From: Strigops habroptila
Taxonomy: Eukaryota; Chordata; Aves; Psittaciformes; Psittacidae
Direction of reading: 5' to 3'
Assembly: GCF_004027225.2 (NCBI RefSeq)
Contig: NC_046358.1
Location: forward strand, 6,789,284 to 6,853,283
DNA length: 64,000 bases
Positions 1 to 12,575 of this stretch are shown one piece after another. Under the pieces are notes generated by a model. That model searched no databases. It saw nothing but the letters and a program-made list of their open reading frames with translations, and was not told the DNA's origin. Every line of letters starts with the position of its first letter. The first letter of the stretch is position 1. The position numbers were made by a program, and so were the translations under genes.

Positions 1-1622
1 CTGTCACTCCTGCAGTTCAAAAGCCTACTGCTAGAATAAAACACATGCACTAGGAATTGACAAAGATGTATCTTCTGACAGAGGCTTCCCACCGGCCCTT
101 CACCCTGAAATGTCTTTACATTTGGATGATGCACATTACTTAGAATTACTGTGCCAAGGCAAATGGTAAAACTATCGTTGCCCCATCCTCATCCTATGTG
201 CAAACACCCTCAGAGAAAACCAGATGGTTATTGACTCACATCACAACCTTACTGTATTAACAAGATCCACTGATAAGAGGTTTCCCATACTTAAGTTACA
301 CAAACCTCTATTCTGAAATCTGCCAGGCACTTGGAGGCTATTTATGCTGCCATTAACAGCATATGCTGTGCACACATACAACATAGTGACAGATTGATTT
401 GCAGGGCATGGAGTAGGCTAGAGAAAAGGGATGCTGAGCTGTCAAAGTAACATCTCATTAAATCATACCAAAATAGTGAAGAGGAAAGAATAGGGCAGAG
501 GGAGAAGTGGAATAAAAACAATTTAAATAGCTTTCATGCTGTTTCTAGGAGACCATGTAACATAGCTGCTGAACGGAAGATGCCCATTGTCAGTAGCAAG
601 CACAAGCAGCAGTAATACAGAAGGGCTGGGGGGTGAAGGAGGAAAATAGGGGTACACACAGACACTGGCTGAGCACTGTTCCCATTTCAGATTGCTGATT
701 TCCCCCAGAGAACAAAATCAAATAAAGCACGAGGAAGCCAATACAGCCACTGGAGAATTTCAACAAAGAAGAATCTCGGCTTGTAGTAAAACGATGATGA
801 TAAATTAAACAGAAACACAACATTAGAACTTCAATAGTTGTGAAAGGGTTTTAGAGCTCTGCCAGAAATACTAAGGTAGACTTTGCGCACAAGAGTGAGC
901 TGACAATCCAGGTCATTTTATTCAAAACAAGAATTATTTTGGCCAACAGAAGAGTATGGCTGCATGGAATCTGTGCCTTAAAGAAAGACAGACGATACTG
1001 AAATGTTCCTTTTTAGCCTCAGGCCATTTACAGAAGTAGCTCAGGAAATGTTTTTACAGATGAGAGGACATGCCAGGCACATAAAGTCCCAGCTCCAAAG
1101 AACAGACAGCCTCATTGCTAATTTCTTTCTCTGCTTTTTAAGAAATCTGCCTTGCTGTTTGAAGTTATCTGACAAGTCCAGTCACCTTTTTGAGGACCCA
1201 AAAAATGCCTGACAAGTTATGTATTGAGCAAAGTTTTGTATTATTTATGCCATATGATCACATTTTCTGTTTCAGTTTTCAAGTATCTTTTACCTCTAAA
1301 AGCCTAAAAAGTTACGATTTGCTTTTCACCATCCTTATTTATAAATGAGAACAGTCATTTCTGTTTCATACACAAAGAATACTATGGTTCAAGGAAGGCC
1401 AAACTGCTTGACTAGAATGAGTCAACAGTGGAGTGAGCAATAGATTATAGCTGTCCCAGTTCCCAGCCTTTTGCTTCAGTTACAAGACCACAGAACTGCA
1501 GAGGTGAATCCAGGCTGAGAATGTTGCCAGCTGGACAGTAGACAAAAAAAGCAGATCATTTAAAGAGCTCCTCTGTAGAAGGATTTGACTGTTGGATCTC
1601 ATGAAGTAGCACACTGAAGCAG
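1..1622. other. Gene-free left flank
   Basis: AT-rich unique-looking sequence. Both strands carry only short open frames without splice context or recognisable motifs. It could be intron or downstream flank of the unassigned minus-strand gene whose promoter lies near 19.7 kb. Confidence 0.5.
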
Positions 1623-2151
1623 TGTCCTGGTTTCAGCTGGGATAGAGTTAATTTTCTTCCTAGTAGCTGGTGCAGTGCTTTGTTTTGGCTTTAGTATGAG
1701 AATAATGCTGATAACAGAACCATGTTTAGTTGTTGCTAAGTGGTATTTACTCTAAGTCAAGGACTTTTCAGTTTCCCATGCTCTGCCAGTGAGGAGGGAC
1801 ACAAAAAGCCAGGAGGGAGCACAGCCAGGACCCAAACTAGCCAAAGGGATATTCCATACCATAGAACATCAAACTGGGGAGAGTTGGCTGGGAGCCACCA
1901 ATCACTGCTTGGGGATGGGCTGGGCATCAGTCAGCCGGTGGTGAGTGATTGTACTGTGCATCACTTAGGTTTCTGGGGGTTTATTCCTCTCTCCTTCCCT
2001 AACCCTCCCCCTCCCCCTCTTATTATTATATTTTACTTTATTTCAATTATCTCACCCACAGGTTTTACACTTTTCCAGTTCTCCTCCCCAGGGAGGTAGG
2101 GAGCGGGTGGTTGCATGGTCCTTAGTTGCCAGCTAGGGATAAACCACAACA
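1623..2151 (+). mobile_element. Solo LTR of an avian endogenous retrovirus
   Basis: The segment starts TGTCCTGGTTTCAGCTGGGA and ends in ACCACAACA, giving the TG...CA termini of an LTR about 529 bp long. Its body resembles a high-copy LTR I remember from many bird genomes (text such as CAAGGACTTTTCAGTTTC and CCAAAGGGATATTCCATACC). No internal gag/pol/env-like reading frame adjoins it on either side, so it is a solo LTR left by recombination. The flanking 5-mers (AGCAG and GAGAG) are not a clean target-site duplication, so the insertion is old or the ends are slightly misplaced. The family name is not asserted; the identification is from memory. Confidence 0.75.
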
Positions 2152-3715
2152 GAGAGTGATTTGACTTGGGAAAGCAGAAGGCTTAGCAGATACCATAGTT
2201 TTGCCCTGCCAGCTCCACAGAACTTCAAGATACTAGTGTGGTAGACTACATAAACACATACTTATGTATGTATGTAGTAGATAACATTAAGTGCCACAGG
2301 CAACTTTATTAAAGTTACTTTATACCAGAAAAAGCAACAGTTTTTAAGTACAGAGCTGAACACTGAAAGGAAATGGAATTGCTATTAACTGCACCATTTT
2401 CCAAGGTGATTTCTTCGCAGTTATTTGGGTATAGGCAGTTTGGAGACAAACAAACTAAACATTACTTGCAACAAGAAGATGCAAACTACAACACAGCTCA
2501 AGTCTGCAGCATTCAAATGGCGGTATAGCAGTTACCGCAGCAAACATTTTGCCCAACAATAAAAACACTGTCTCTGATGGAAACTGTTCTCTGTAAAGAA
2601 TATTTAAGCAAAGTACTCGGAAAAGTGCCACTCATTCATCGGAACTGGATCTGTTTATAGGAATACACCTTCTCAAAGTTAGACACCTATATTATGGACT
2701 TGAACTGAATGCCTCATCTCAGATGAGATGCCTAAAGAAGCATGTTCTTCTGGCATCTGCTGGCTTCAATGAACTGCTGTGTTCTTGTAAGAGAATACCA
2801 CAGCATGAAGCCAAAAGTCCGATTAATTTCAGAAGTTTCAAATGCATGGTAGTACCTCAATTGAAATACAACTGTACTAGTTAGATCTGTAAGGTATTTG
2901 TATCCAAAGTCAATCCTGAATGAGTAATTCACAAAACTCCAAGATACTTTGGATCAGAGATTCCCAAACTGTCAATAAGGAGTCCTAAAGCTTCCTACAG
3001 AAGCATTCAATACTCTTTTATCTTGTAGAAGATATAAACTAGCAGAAAAGGCTATATGCCTCCATGGAGGCAGATTATAAGGCTAACACAAGATACTACG
3101 TTCTAAACTGGTGCAAATCATCTGATTTACGGTAAGTATCCATGTGTGCTCTTTACCCACAGCAAGTGTAAAACAATTTGAATTAAGAACACCATAGTTA
3201 TTTAGAAAGTAAATTTCCCAAGATTTGTTATATACTGTAGAGCTGCTAAGACCCATTGCTTTTAATAAAGCTTTACTCCACAAGGCCCAATCTGCAGCAA
3301 AGGAGGAACGTCTCTGCAGAAGAGATAGCAGAAGGTTCAGACACAAGACTCTTGGGCTTATTGCCAAATGGATCACAGGAGGTTGGCTGATGAAATCTTA
3401 ACGTTTAATACTTAAAAGACTATGGAAATAAGAACTGGTTTGTAAACTCCCAACTGCTGTTAACCAACGATACAGCATTTCAACCAGACCATACCACCTT
3501 ACACGAAGCTTTTGTACACTAAGTACCAGTTAGCAACATAGGGCCAAAAGAAGCTACAGCCAGACCCCAGTATCTACCAAGGATGCATTCTCAAAATATA
3601 TAATACTTAACAGTAAAGTTACTTTTCTGGTAAGAATTTGTGTAATAAATAGAGGATACATGCAGGAACTTCAGAAGGAGAATTTAAATACAGAGTTAGT
3701 GGCTATGAGGTAGAG
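2152..3715. other. Gene-free stretch
   Basis: Unique-looking AT-rich sequence. Open frames of 66 and 97 residues on the minus strand (2732-2932 and 3083-3376) have no recognisable domain and no convincing splice sites. Confidence 0.4.
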
Positions 3716-4486
3716 CATCACAGAATGGTTGAGGTTGGGAGGGACTTCTGAAGATCATTTGGTCCAACCACCCTGCTTACGCAGGATCATTTGGAACCGG
3801 CTACCCGGGACCATGTTCGGATTATACACAAGGAAGTTTTTTACTATTAGGGGAGTGAAACACTGGCACAGGATGCCCAGGGAGGTGGCAGATGCCCCAT
3901 CCCTGGAAACGTTCAAGGCCAGGTTGGATGGGGCTCTGAGCAACCTCATTTAGTTAAAGATGTCCCTGGTCATTGCAGGGTGTTTGGAACTAGATGACTC
4001 TTAAAGTTCCCTCACAACCCAAACTATTCTAAGATTCTACAATTCTATGTCCAGGCGGCTCTTAAACACCTCCAAGATGGGAGACTCCTCAACCTCTCTG
4101 GGCAACTCATTCCAGTGCTTCATCCTCACAGTGAAAAATTACCCACTTATGTTTAGTTGTGTTTCAGTTTGTGCTCATTGCTGCCTCTCCTGTCACTGGG
4201 CACAACTGAAAACAGCCTGGCCCCATCTTCTTTACACCCTCCCCTCAGGTATTTGTACATATTGATCAAGATCTCCCAGTCCTTCTCTTCTCCAGCCTGG
4301 ACAGTCCCAGGTCTCTCAGCCTTTCCTCATAAGAAGAGATGTACCAGTTCTTTAATCATCATCAATGCCTTTTGCTGGGCTCTTTGCAGCATGTCCATGT
4401 CTCTCTCATACTGTAGAGCCCAGAACTGGACACAGTACACCAGCTGTGGCCTCACCACTGCTGAATAAAGGGGAAGGACCTGCTGG
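3716..4486 (-). mobile_element. CR1 LINE 3' part, interrupted by a second CR1
   Basis: In plus-strand coordinates the left end is the reverse complement of the CR1 3' terminus (AGAATGGTTGAGGTTGGGAG, GGTCCAACC). The match runs to about 3816, breaks, and resumes at about 4050 with TCCAGGCGGCTCTTAAACACC, continuing to about 4486 (CAGAACTGGACACAGTACACC, CTGTGGCCTCACCACTGCTG). The two halves are contiguous in the CR1 consensus as I remember it. It is 5'-truncated and holds no complete ORF; the apparent ORFs at 4047-4640 are decayed CR1 sequence. Confidence 0.85.
3817..4049 (+). mobile_element. CR1 3' fragment nested inside the opposite-strand CR1
   Basis: The text is plus-sense CR1 3' end (ACACTGGCACAGGATGCCCA, GTTCAAGGCCAGGTTGGATG, GGAACTAGATGACTC), ending in the usual AAGATTCTACAATTCTAT tail. 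It splits the minus-strand CR1 between GGGACCATG and TCCAGGCGG. The word ATGT occurs at both junctions, compatible with a very short duplication at insertion. This copy is younger than its host element. Confidence 0.8.
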
Positions 4487-5213
4487 TAAAAAGAAGGAGA
4501 AGCAGGAGCATGGTCAGGGTCACCAATTCATCAAACAGAAGAGAAAAGTTGTCCAGCAAAGAAGATGCTGGTATTCCATGATGGATCATGTTACGGAAGA
4601 TTTAATCACCACCAGATTTCATTGCTATCACTTTCCTTGAACAATTGAATGGAATAGAACAGAAAAACAAGGTGATAGTAACAATTAACAGTGCATTGTA
4701 TTAAATGATCAGCAACTCTGAACTGGTGGATAAAGAAGCAATAGATACAACAAGGTGCTGCTGTACTGGGGTAAACTAAAACTAGTTCTCCCACTGCAAT
4801 CAGACTGCCATTTAACAGCAAACATTTGAGATCACAGAATCCACCTGGAAGTAGCTCAGTGCTTGACCATGTGGCAGCACAGATCAGCTATGCTGAACCT
4901 CTTGCAAAGAGGAAAGTGTTTTACACCATTTAAAACAGACTGGCTCCTCTCCAGAGCTCGCTGCCCCGCAGTGGTTGGTGACATACACAGCCCTCTCTGC
5001 GGAGTGTAAGCACAGCAGCCTGAGCAGCACACCACACGCTGATTACTACTGCTCCCCCACGCTTGCCTTTTAATGGGGGGGGGGGGGAAGTATGTTAATA
5101 AGATGGGAGAGAAAGGAAACATGAATGGGAATAAAAGAATAAAAGTGTGAATTGGGCAAAGGGATCGTGAACAGGTAAAACAGCATTAGGGACAGGCAGC
5201 CTTCCCGGGGCTC
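4487..5213. other. Gene-free stretch with a 13-base G run
   Basis: No gene or repeat family recognised. A run of 13 G occupies 5075-5087, immediately left of the CpG-rich patch. Confidence 0.45.
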
Positions 5214-5470
5214 CCCTGTACTGGGTTACGGACGGCAGAGGTTTAACACCAGCGGCCACCGCCGCCTGCCGCAGGGGTGTGCAGGGGCGCCCATCGGCGG
5301 GCCTGCAGCGCCCCCCCGCGGCCGCAGCGCGCACCCCGCCAACGCTCCCTGGCGCTGACCGCCCGCTCCGACGCACCGCGGACCCCCGCAGCCAAACCCA
5401 CCAGGACCCGCTTCTTCCACTCCATTGCAGGACGGGGCACAGTATCGGAGGCCCTGCGCCTGCCACAGCG
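5214..5470. promoter_or_regulatory. Small CpG-rich patch, possible promoter or first exon
   Basis: About 250 bp is abruptly GC- and CpG-rich (for example CCCGCGGCCGCAGCGCGCAC and CCGCTCCGACGCACCGCGGA) within AT-rich DNA. Because it is GC-rich, several frames stay open by chance; one minus-strand frame starts at a reasonable ATG (MEWKKRVLVGLAAG..., 5226-5440) but has no family I recognise. It could be an orphan CpG island, the 5' end of an unidentified transcript, or part of an older insertion next to the CR1 on its right. No TATA box or clear donor site decides between these. Confidence 0.35.
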
Positions 5471-5582
5471 TTCACATATATGCCTGCAAACCCGTCAGTT
5501 CTTTACGTCGTGTTTACTTTATCTGGAAGGTTGGGCTTGGTATCACGAGCGGCTGGGGGGTGGAGGGATCAAGAGTACACCA

Positions 5583-6249
5583 GAGGAGAGATTTGGGGGT
5601 GTTGCTTGACAAGAAGCTCAACAGGACCCGACAGCGTGCGCTTGCAGCCCTGAAAGCAAACCGTATGCTGGGATTCATCAAAAAAAAGCATGACCAGCAG
5701 GTCAAGGGAGGGGATTCTCCCCCTCTACTCTGCTCTGGTGAGACCCCCCTGCTGCAGACCTGCGTCCAGCTCGGGGGCCCCCCAACACAAGAGAGACATG
5801 GAGCTATTGGAATGAGTCCAGAGGAGGCCACAAAGATGCTCTGAGAGCTGGAGCACCTCTGCTATGGAGCCAGGCTGAGAGAGCTGGGCTTGTTCAGCCT
5901 GGAGAGAAGGCTCCAGGGAGACCTTATTGTGGCCTTTCAATACTTGAAGATGGTGCATAAGATGGAGACATACTTTTCAACAGGGCCTGTAGCAATAGGA
6001 CAAGGGGTGTGGTTTTAAACTAAAAGAGGATACATTTAGAGAGAGAGAAGGAAAAAATTTTTTACAACACTGGCACAGGGTGCCCAGGGAAGCTGTGGCT
6101 GCCCCATCCCTGGCAGTGTTCAAGGCCAGGTTGGACACAGGGGCTTGGAGCAACCTGCTCTAGTGGAAGGTGTCCCTGCCTGTGGCAGGGGGTTGGAACT
6201 AGATGACTTCTAAGGTCCCTTCCAACCCAAACCATTCTCTGATTCTATG
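5583..6249 (+). mobile_element. CR1 LINE, 5'-truncated, about 670 bp
   Basis: This is sense-strand CR1 through the terminal part of the reverse-transcriptase ORF and the 3' UTR: GAGAGATTTGGGGGTGTTGC, CATGACCAGCAGGTCAAGGG, GGCTTGTTCAGCCTGGAGAG, GGTTGGACACAGGGGCTTGG, with the tail CCATTCTCTGATTCTATGA. Frameshifts and stops leave it unable to code. The 5' breakpoint lies just right of the CpG-rich patch. Confidence 0.88.
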
Positions 6250-9200
6250 ACCATACCATCGGTAATGATGCATCTTCCTTACAGAATAAAAAGCCATGTT
6301 TGATATCTAATACCACCTACAGGATCTGTTACCAGCTGCACTTTTTACTCATTTACTCCGTTGACTTACTTAAACAGAAGAGTTAAATTTGACAGCAGAT
6401 CAAATAAATGAACTCAGATTACACACAGGAACTAGCTTCTGTTGGACAGTTTCTTGGTTGTCTTTCAGGGGTTTCCTGGTTCATCTTCTTTTTAAACCAC
6501 GTCACATTAAGGAAGATTTTCCCCCAGACCTTTGTGTTTGCAGGTCTATTAACATCCAAGGAAAGATGGGACCCTTGAGCCCAAACAACCTGTCAGAGCC
6601 CACTACAGGAACTCCACTGGACAGCACACTGCATCAACACACTACAGCAGCTGTATTTTACCCTAAAGTTTCCTTAACGTTATAATAAAACTTTGGGAGG
6701 CTGGGGGAGTCTTCTCTAATCTCCCCCATTTTTCCCACACCACAAAACTCGCCTCAAATACTGACAGGTTGCCACACGACACCCAAAACCAACATCCGCT
6801 GTTCTCCACCGCTTGTTACTCACACATAAGCCTACTCAATTTAGTTATGTACATGATGGACTTGTGAAAGTGTCCCTTTATTTGTAGAAGGCCACATTGC
6901 AATGCTGTTCAGAAACAAGACAATCCCTGAAGCTTCACCTTTTCTTTTACTGCAATATTTATATAGCACAGTGCTTCCAATTCCCTCCTGAAAGGAGGGG
7001 AATAAATATGCAATGCAAGCTAGAAAAAGAAGCCACTGTGATGCAATCTGGTGAAATAATAGATTGTGCTAGAAAGACACAGACTCTGGAGAGCTTTCCA
7101 TCCCTTATGCACTCATTACCAGAAGGCAAACAGACATAGCCTCTCGTTCATAGATCCCAGGAAACAGGAGTGCAGTAGTCATGACAACACGTTTTATTTA
7201 TTGCAAAGCACTTGATTTAACTGTGAAAGTGCTATCAGAAGAAACCAGAAATCAGTAGAAGAGCAAGAAGACAACAGTACCGAATGGCAGAACTTCAGAG
7301 ATCTCTCTTCATGGAGTATTTGTAATCACTCCAACAACTACATGCTCTCCTGGCTGGTCTGTGCTGGTAGACAGCAGCTTCTAAGGAAGATTCCTGTTAC
7401 TCAGTTCCACTAATACATAAGGCCACCTAGAAGTTCAACATAATCCTGATGGCTCTCTTTCAGGAGCAATTTTTCCACCTCTTCTCCCAAGCAGTCTCTA
7501 GTTTCAGTTGTGCTCCCAACACTCCTCCTATTTTGCTACTCTTGACATCACTTGTACATTTGAACAGCACACACTGAGCTCAGTCTTTAAGAGACCTCAC
7601 AGTACCTCCTGTACCACTGCTCAATGAAACCAGCCCAACTGTTACAGTTCTTTTTCCTCATGCCAGCAAAGTGGGCATAGCCAGAGCACACACTTGTTCC
7701 AGACCACCCAGCAAGCCACAGAAATGGAATATTAATACTCCTATTTTCCATCAGCATCCAAAGCAGCAGGGTTGCAGGCAGAAACAAACATTTTCAATCA
7801 CAAAAAACTTAGTTTGCAAAAATACTCAGCCACATTAAAATAAAATCTTCTGATTACACAATTCAAACCCATCGTTCAAAATCCAAGACGATTCCTGATA
7901 AATTCATGAGACAAGATGATCTCCTGTGTTTTACATTCCAGGATATGGTCTCTAGGCTCATATAATCATCAGCTCAGGCTAGTGACCAGAATTCTTACTT
8001 CAACAATGCACTGTCATTACATGCTGACTTGGTATTACTTACAAAGGAAAGGGGGCAACAAAAGGTAAATTAAAGAATCAAGATTATATCCTCTGTGTAT
8101 ATATATATAAAAATCACATCTTCCACATTTACTTCCTCTGGCCTTATAGGAGTTGCAAAAATAGACCTGCCTTTCACTTACCTCTATATACTGTAATTGC
8201 CAACACAGAGTATATGAAATGGCACAACACAAAATTGCAACTTAATGAGAAAACTATAATGCTCAACAAGAGGGGATGGAGCAGCAAATTCCTAAAACCA
8301 TCTACTTAGTTCATATTCCCTTAAGAACAGCTGACAGTATAACTGCTGCATCAGCATCTTACTCTCTTAAAGAGAAAATATAAAGCACACTTAGGTTTCC
8401 CAGAGACATGTCATGGTATTTTAACAGTAAGTTGCCAATAAGAAACTCAGCACTCTCTGGGTTGTTTAAGCCATCCATGATGATTATGAGTGATTGTGTT
8501 TTAAAAGTCACTGAACTGGAGACAAAGCTTAAAATGCATCACCACTTGCAGCAATGTTAGCAGCTTCTATTCAAAAGGAAGCAATGCCTGTTCTGTTGCA
8601 CATATACAATGTCTGCAACATTTACAGAGTGGGAAAATTCCGTTCCCTGTCTAAATCCAGGGCATGTCATTGCAAACAAGGTTTTTAATTAAAATTGCCA
8701 TTTTTGAGCCTCCTGCTGACTGACAGTGCCTCGCTACCTCCTCTTCAGATGGCTAAACCGGTTTCCAAGAGAGAGAGCGGAAAGAAACAAAATCACTAGA
8801 ACACCTAACTTTGACGAGTCTCTGCTGGGGACAATTTCAATAGCAGGATGCTGCAGAGCGAGGTAAGGAGAGAATAGATGACTACTTAGGAAGTCTTCCC
8901 TAATGAAGGCTCAAAACATCACAAACAAGACAATAGAGGAAGCATTTTATTCCTAAGCCCCCAGACAGGATGATCAAGCAGGACAATTTTAATCAGAAAC
9001 CATATTGTTAAAGAGAATGCAGAACAATGTCCCCACCTCAGTGGGTGCAGCTTTCTGTGAATACAAAAGTAGGCCTAAGGGCTGGTTAGATCTCTGGCTG
9101 GGAGGTTGGCTCAGCTGCCAGCACTGACAAAGCTTTATCCCTCTCATAAAATAGGCAGATGTAGGCTCTCAAGACAGACAGACAAATAAGACTTCCTTGG

Positions 9201-9256
9201 CCAGAAGATTTCTCCCAATTTAATGTAAAGAGTTTATATTGACTGCTAGTACTGTA
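6250..9256. other. Gene-free stretch
   Basis: AT-rich, with no repeat family recognised. A short TA run (about 8097-8109) is the only simple repeat seen. Open frames such as 7587-7787 on the minus strand lack identifiable motifs. Confidence 0.4.
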
Positions 9257-9349
9257 CCTTCAGGAGGCTCTTCCCGCAGATGAGGAGGCAATTCTTCACT
9301 ACTTGTCTCAGTTTCATCTTCCACCATCTGTGTTTCTAAGCTAGGTCCC
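9257..9349 (-). CDS. Candidate internal coding exon of an unidentified minus-strand gene
   Basis: Read on the minus strand, a good polypyrimidine tract and acceptor (TGTTCTGTTCTGCAG) precede 93 bases open in one frame only, ended by a reasonable donor (CCTGAAG then GTACAG). The translation begins GPSLETQMVEDETETSSEEL and ends PPHLREEPPEG: acidic, low-complexity, probably disordered. It enters in phase 0 and leaves in phase 1. Such composition is typical of real exons in otherwise AT-rich DNA, and the other two frames are stopped at once. I do not recognise the protein. It may belong to the same transcript as the first exon proposed at 19,474-19,700; the phases are compatible if translation starts at 19,638. 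Other exons of the gene were not found. Confidence 0.45.
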
Positions 9350-12300
9350 TGCAGAACAGAACAGAACAGCAAGAGGAGGTAAAATGGAGAAAGTTCAGAA
9401 AGGAACCACAGAAATAATTACAGGATTAGATAATATGCCAGACAATAAGGACACAAGGAGCTCACTTTAGCTGATGAGAAAGCAAGCTGCTGGGAGGTTT
9501 GTTTGCAGTTGAAATACTTAGGAATGGGGGAAGAAAAAAACCAAAGGAATCTTCAAGCTAGAAAGCAAAGTTACAAGGGCCTGAGTAGATTAAAAACCAG
9601 TAACTGAATGGGGAAGCATAACTTCTAAATTACTATTTCTAACACACACAATCATTACAATAATAAATTCAAATCCCCCTTTACCAAGAGCAGCAACAGA
9701 CTTGCCATCACTTGGAATTTTCCAGGAAAAACAATGCCATCTTTGTCTTACCAAGACTAGATTCAGGAAATCATGTTTTAAGATTATTTATAACTAAATT
9801 ATAGTTAAAGTTGTTGGTGTTAACAGAATGAGGCATCAGTTATACTTGGGTTTTTTCATTCTTAAGGATCCCTGACAGACAAATTGAGGGATGGGATGCA
9901 CATGACAGTATAAGTTATTGGCTTGCAGACAAGCAGCCATGCAGTGTCCAGCAATTCTATAATAACCCTCTTGAGCTGCAGCCATGGCACAAGTAATGCA
10001 CACAGATGTTGCTTTTGCTTTGATGCTCCCTCTAGAAGCATTTAGGATGCAGGAAGATGTTCCAACAGTTCAGAAACATCAGTAGATTATGAACTGTGTA
10101 ATAGTCTTTCAATTATTTAGGGTTTGTATAGCCTTTTTAATTGAGATTGTGGTTCCATTCCTCACTAGAGCCATTCATGAAGCGCAGATTTAAACAGGCC
10201 TTATTACAGGAATAGTGAGGTTATGGCACAGAGCCTAGGAACATACAACTGAGAAAAACCTTTTGGCTCTCCAGAGATGGTCCCTGCTCTCACAAGCAAG
10301 TACATCATACAATTCCTTTCAGCAATCGATGAGTTTCTGACTATGAGCACTACTAAGATTTAGTGGCAATTTTTATGTTGTATTTTAAAACAAGATCTGA
10401 ATTGCCCAAGGAACATATTATCTTGTGTTCTGGCCATACTGTATGACTACTGACCTTACAGTGCAGTTTAGCTCAAGTCTTATGGGCTGCTGTGACCCGG
10501 TAAATTAGTATTTGTTTGCTGCTTTACACTGTGTTTCATGGAAGGCTATGGATTTATGGGTAGAGGACTGCCAGTACTGAACTAAAGCACTGACAAATCC
10601 CCTACAAGCATTTCAGACTATCCTTCATGCTCTTCCATGGGATACAATGCCTTTGAGGATTATTCTGACCAGAACTTCAGTGATATGCTCACATTTGCAC
10701 TACATTTAAAAGACTGTATATTTTACAAGTGTTGTGATAAATCCATGCATGACAAAGAAGATTCCTACCCAGTGAGGATCACTATTTTCCACAAGATCCT
10801 GAGTTACACATATGACACTGACACCAGGAGCTGCATTTGTCACCACATTTGTATAAACAAATTATTTCAACGTGGTCATAAAAGCAGCCTATACTATCTC
10901 GGTCTCAGCAGAGTATTAAGTACACAAAAGCCCCACATCATTCAGGGCAATCCCAGCACCAGACAACTCGTATCAAGCCATTCTGCACTTAAGTCAACAG
11001 TGACATGAGACTGCCACTGCAAACACCCAACAGGTAAGTCAACACTGCAACAGCATAGCTTTCTAAAAAGTCCTTGCAGACCAACTCGAAACAACCCAAA
11101 ACCAACCCTACCCGGCACCATCAGGACCACTTTGAGGCCTTTTAGACTCTACTTTTGTATTTAGCATTACATTAATTATGGTATATAATTTTAAACCAAA
11201 ATAGAATCTGTCAACTGACTGTTCACTGAGCTAATTCATTAGGCTAACGAATAGCAAAAAATAAAACCCCCAAACAAAGGCTAACGGGGGGGGGGGGGGA
11301 GGGGGAGGGGAATCAAAGACAAATAAAGAATCCATCCTGTGAAAAATTATTAGTGGAACTGAAAGAGGTTGGGGCAAATAACTTCAAGTTTCCTTCAGTT
11401 TATGACTCCTAGTAGAAAGACACTTCATTGCTGTTCGCAACCAAGGAGAAGCATGTATCTTACCATCTTTTCGTTCTACTCAATCCCTAAATACACAGTA
11501 TTCTTATATATATATATATACACATATTTCCCACACAAGCAAACCCAAAAGAAAACCCACCAAATGAATATACTCCTCCCCATTATACTGAATTTTATTA
11601 GTAATCATTTCCCCCTTGCAGAACAGAATCTGGAGGAATGTCAAGCCCACAGTCATGACTTCAGCAGCAGCTCAGTGTTGAAGTTCTGTGACTACCCTTT
11701 AGAAATTATTCTAAAGCCTGCAGCTTTAGCTACTACTTTCCCTGTGCATTTTCAAGTGAAAACAGTATTTATTTCCTGACCTAAATCTCTGTATTTTGAT
11801 TCTTGCTCCTGAACACTTTACTCCAGTTTTCCCTTTCTGACATTTATCTTCACATTCATTTCCATTCTGGACTTGTGCCTAGAATCTCACTTCTTTCACT
11901 GTTCAAAACTGTCTTATTCCTCAAAGTCTCTCCTTAAAGAGCCCACAAGGTCAGACCTAGTTCATTCTATGCAAAATCTTCAACTGCCAGCCTAAATCAC
12001 ACATTCTCTGTCCTGCCTAACACTGAGGTTCAGACCTGGTATTCTAGGCAGGCACAATTCCAATAAGGCAATTTAGCAAAGGAAAATTAGTGGCAGCACA
12101 GGCTTCACCCCTCCACATCTCTGATTTCACTTGAAAGCTTTTCCAGCACAGGTCCAACACCTTTTTTATATAGTACCAAATATATCTCAACTGATAACTA
12201 CAAAGGATAGATGCACCCCTAAAGAATTACAAGACTGCGTGGGTCTTGGGGAAGAAACAAGTAATCCTCGAGTATAGGGCAGTTTGTTAGGTGCTTTGGG

Positions 12301-12507
12301 AAGCGACAATGGTATTTTTAAGCTATCTTCATGAAAACACTGCCTATTTCTGCATTATGTTTAAAGAATATTTATTGCATGCCCACAAGACTAAAAGCCG
12401 CAGTTTCCTGTACATTTACATACTTTGCCCCTTCCTAAAACCACAAAAACCCCAACTCTTCTCATTCCAGGTTCACTTCCTCTAATGGTTGAGAAATGAT
12501 ACATCTT
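9350..12507. other. Probable intron or intergenic DNA
   Basis: Unique-looking AT-rich sequence. It contains a 14-base G run with following G tracts (11286-11310) and a short TA/CA run (about 11506-11526). Plus-strand frames at 10637-11008 and 11369-11779 are open but have no recognisable content or splice framing. Confidence 0.4.
11286..11310 (+). repeat. G-rich homopolymer tract
   Basis: Fourteen consecutive G followed by A, five G, A and four G. Adjacent G runs of this length could form a G-quadruplex; they are also prone to sequencing-length error. Confidence 0.8.
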
Positions 12508-12575
12508 CCTGCCCGTAGCAGGGGGTTGGAACTAGGTCTTTTCCAACCCAAACCATTCCATGGTTCTATGATCTT
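12508..12575 (+). mobile_element. Short CR1 3'-end fragment
   Basis: About 65 bp matching the CR1 3' terminus in plus orientation: CCTGCCCGTAGCAGGGGGTT, GGAACTAGGTCTTTTCCAAC, then the ATTCTATG-like tail. A severely 5'-truncated insertion. Confidence 0.8.

Noticed and set aside
4047-4640. Plus-strand ORFs of 72-103 residues
   Set aside because: They lie antisense within a decayed CR1.
5277-5844. Overlapping ORFs of 105-139 residues on both strands
   Set aside because: They span the junction of the CpG-rich patch and a CR1, in several frames at once; none matches an intact protein.
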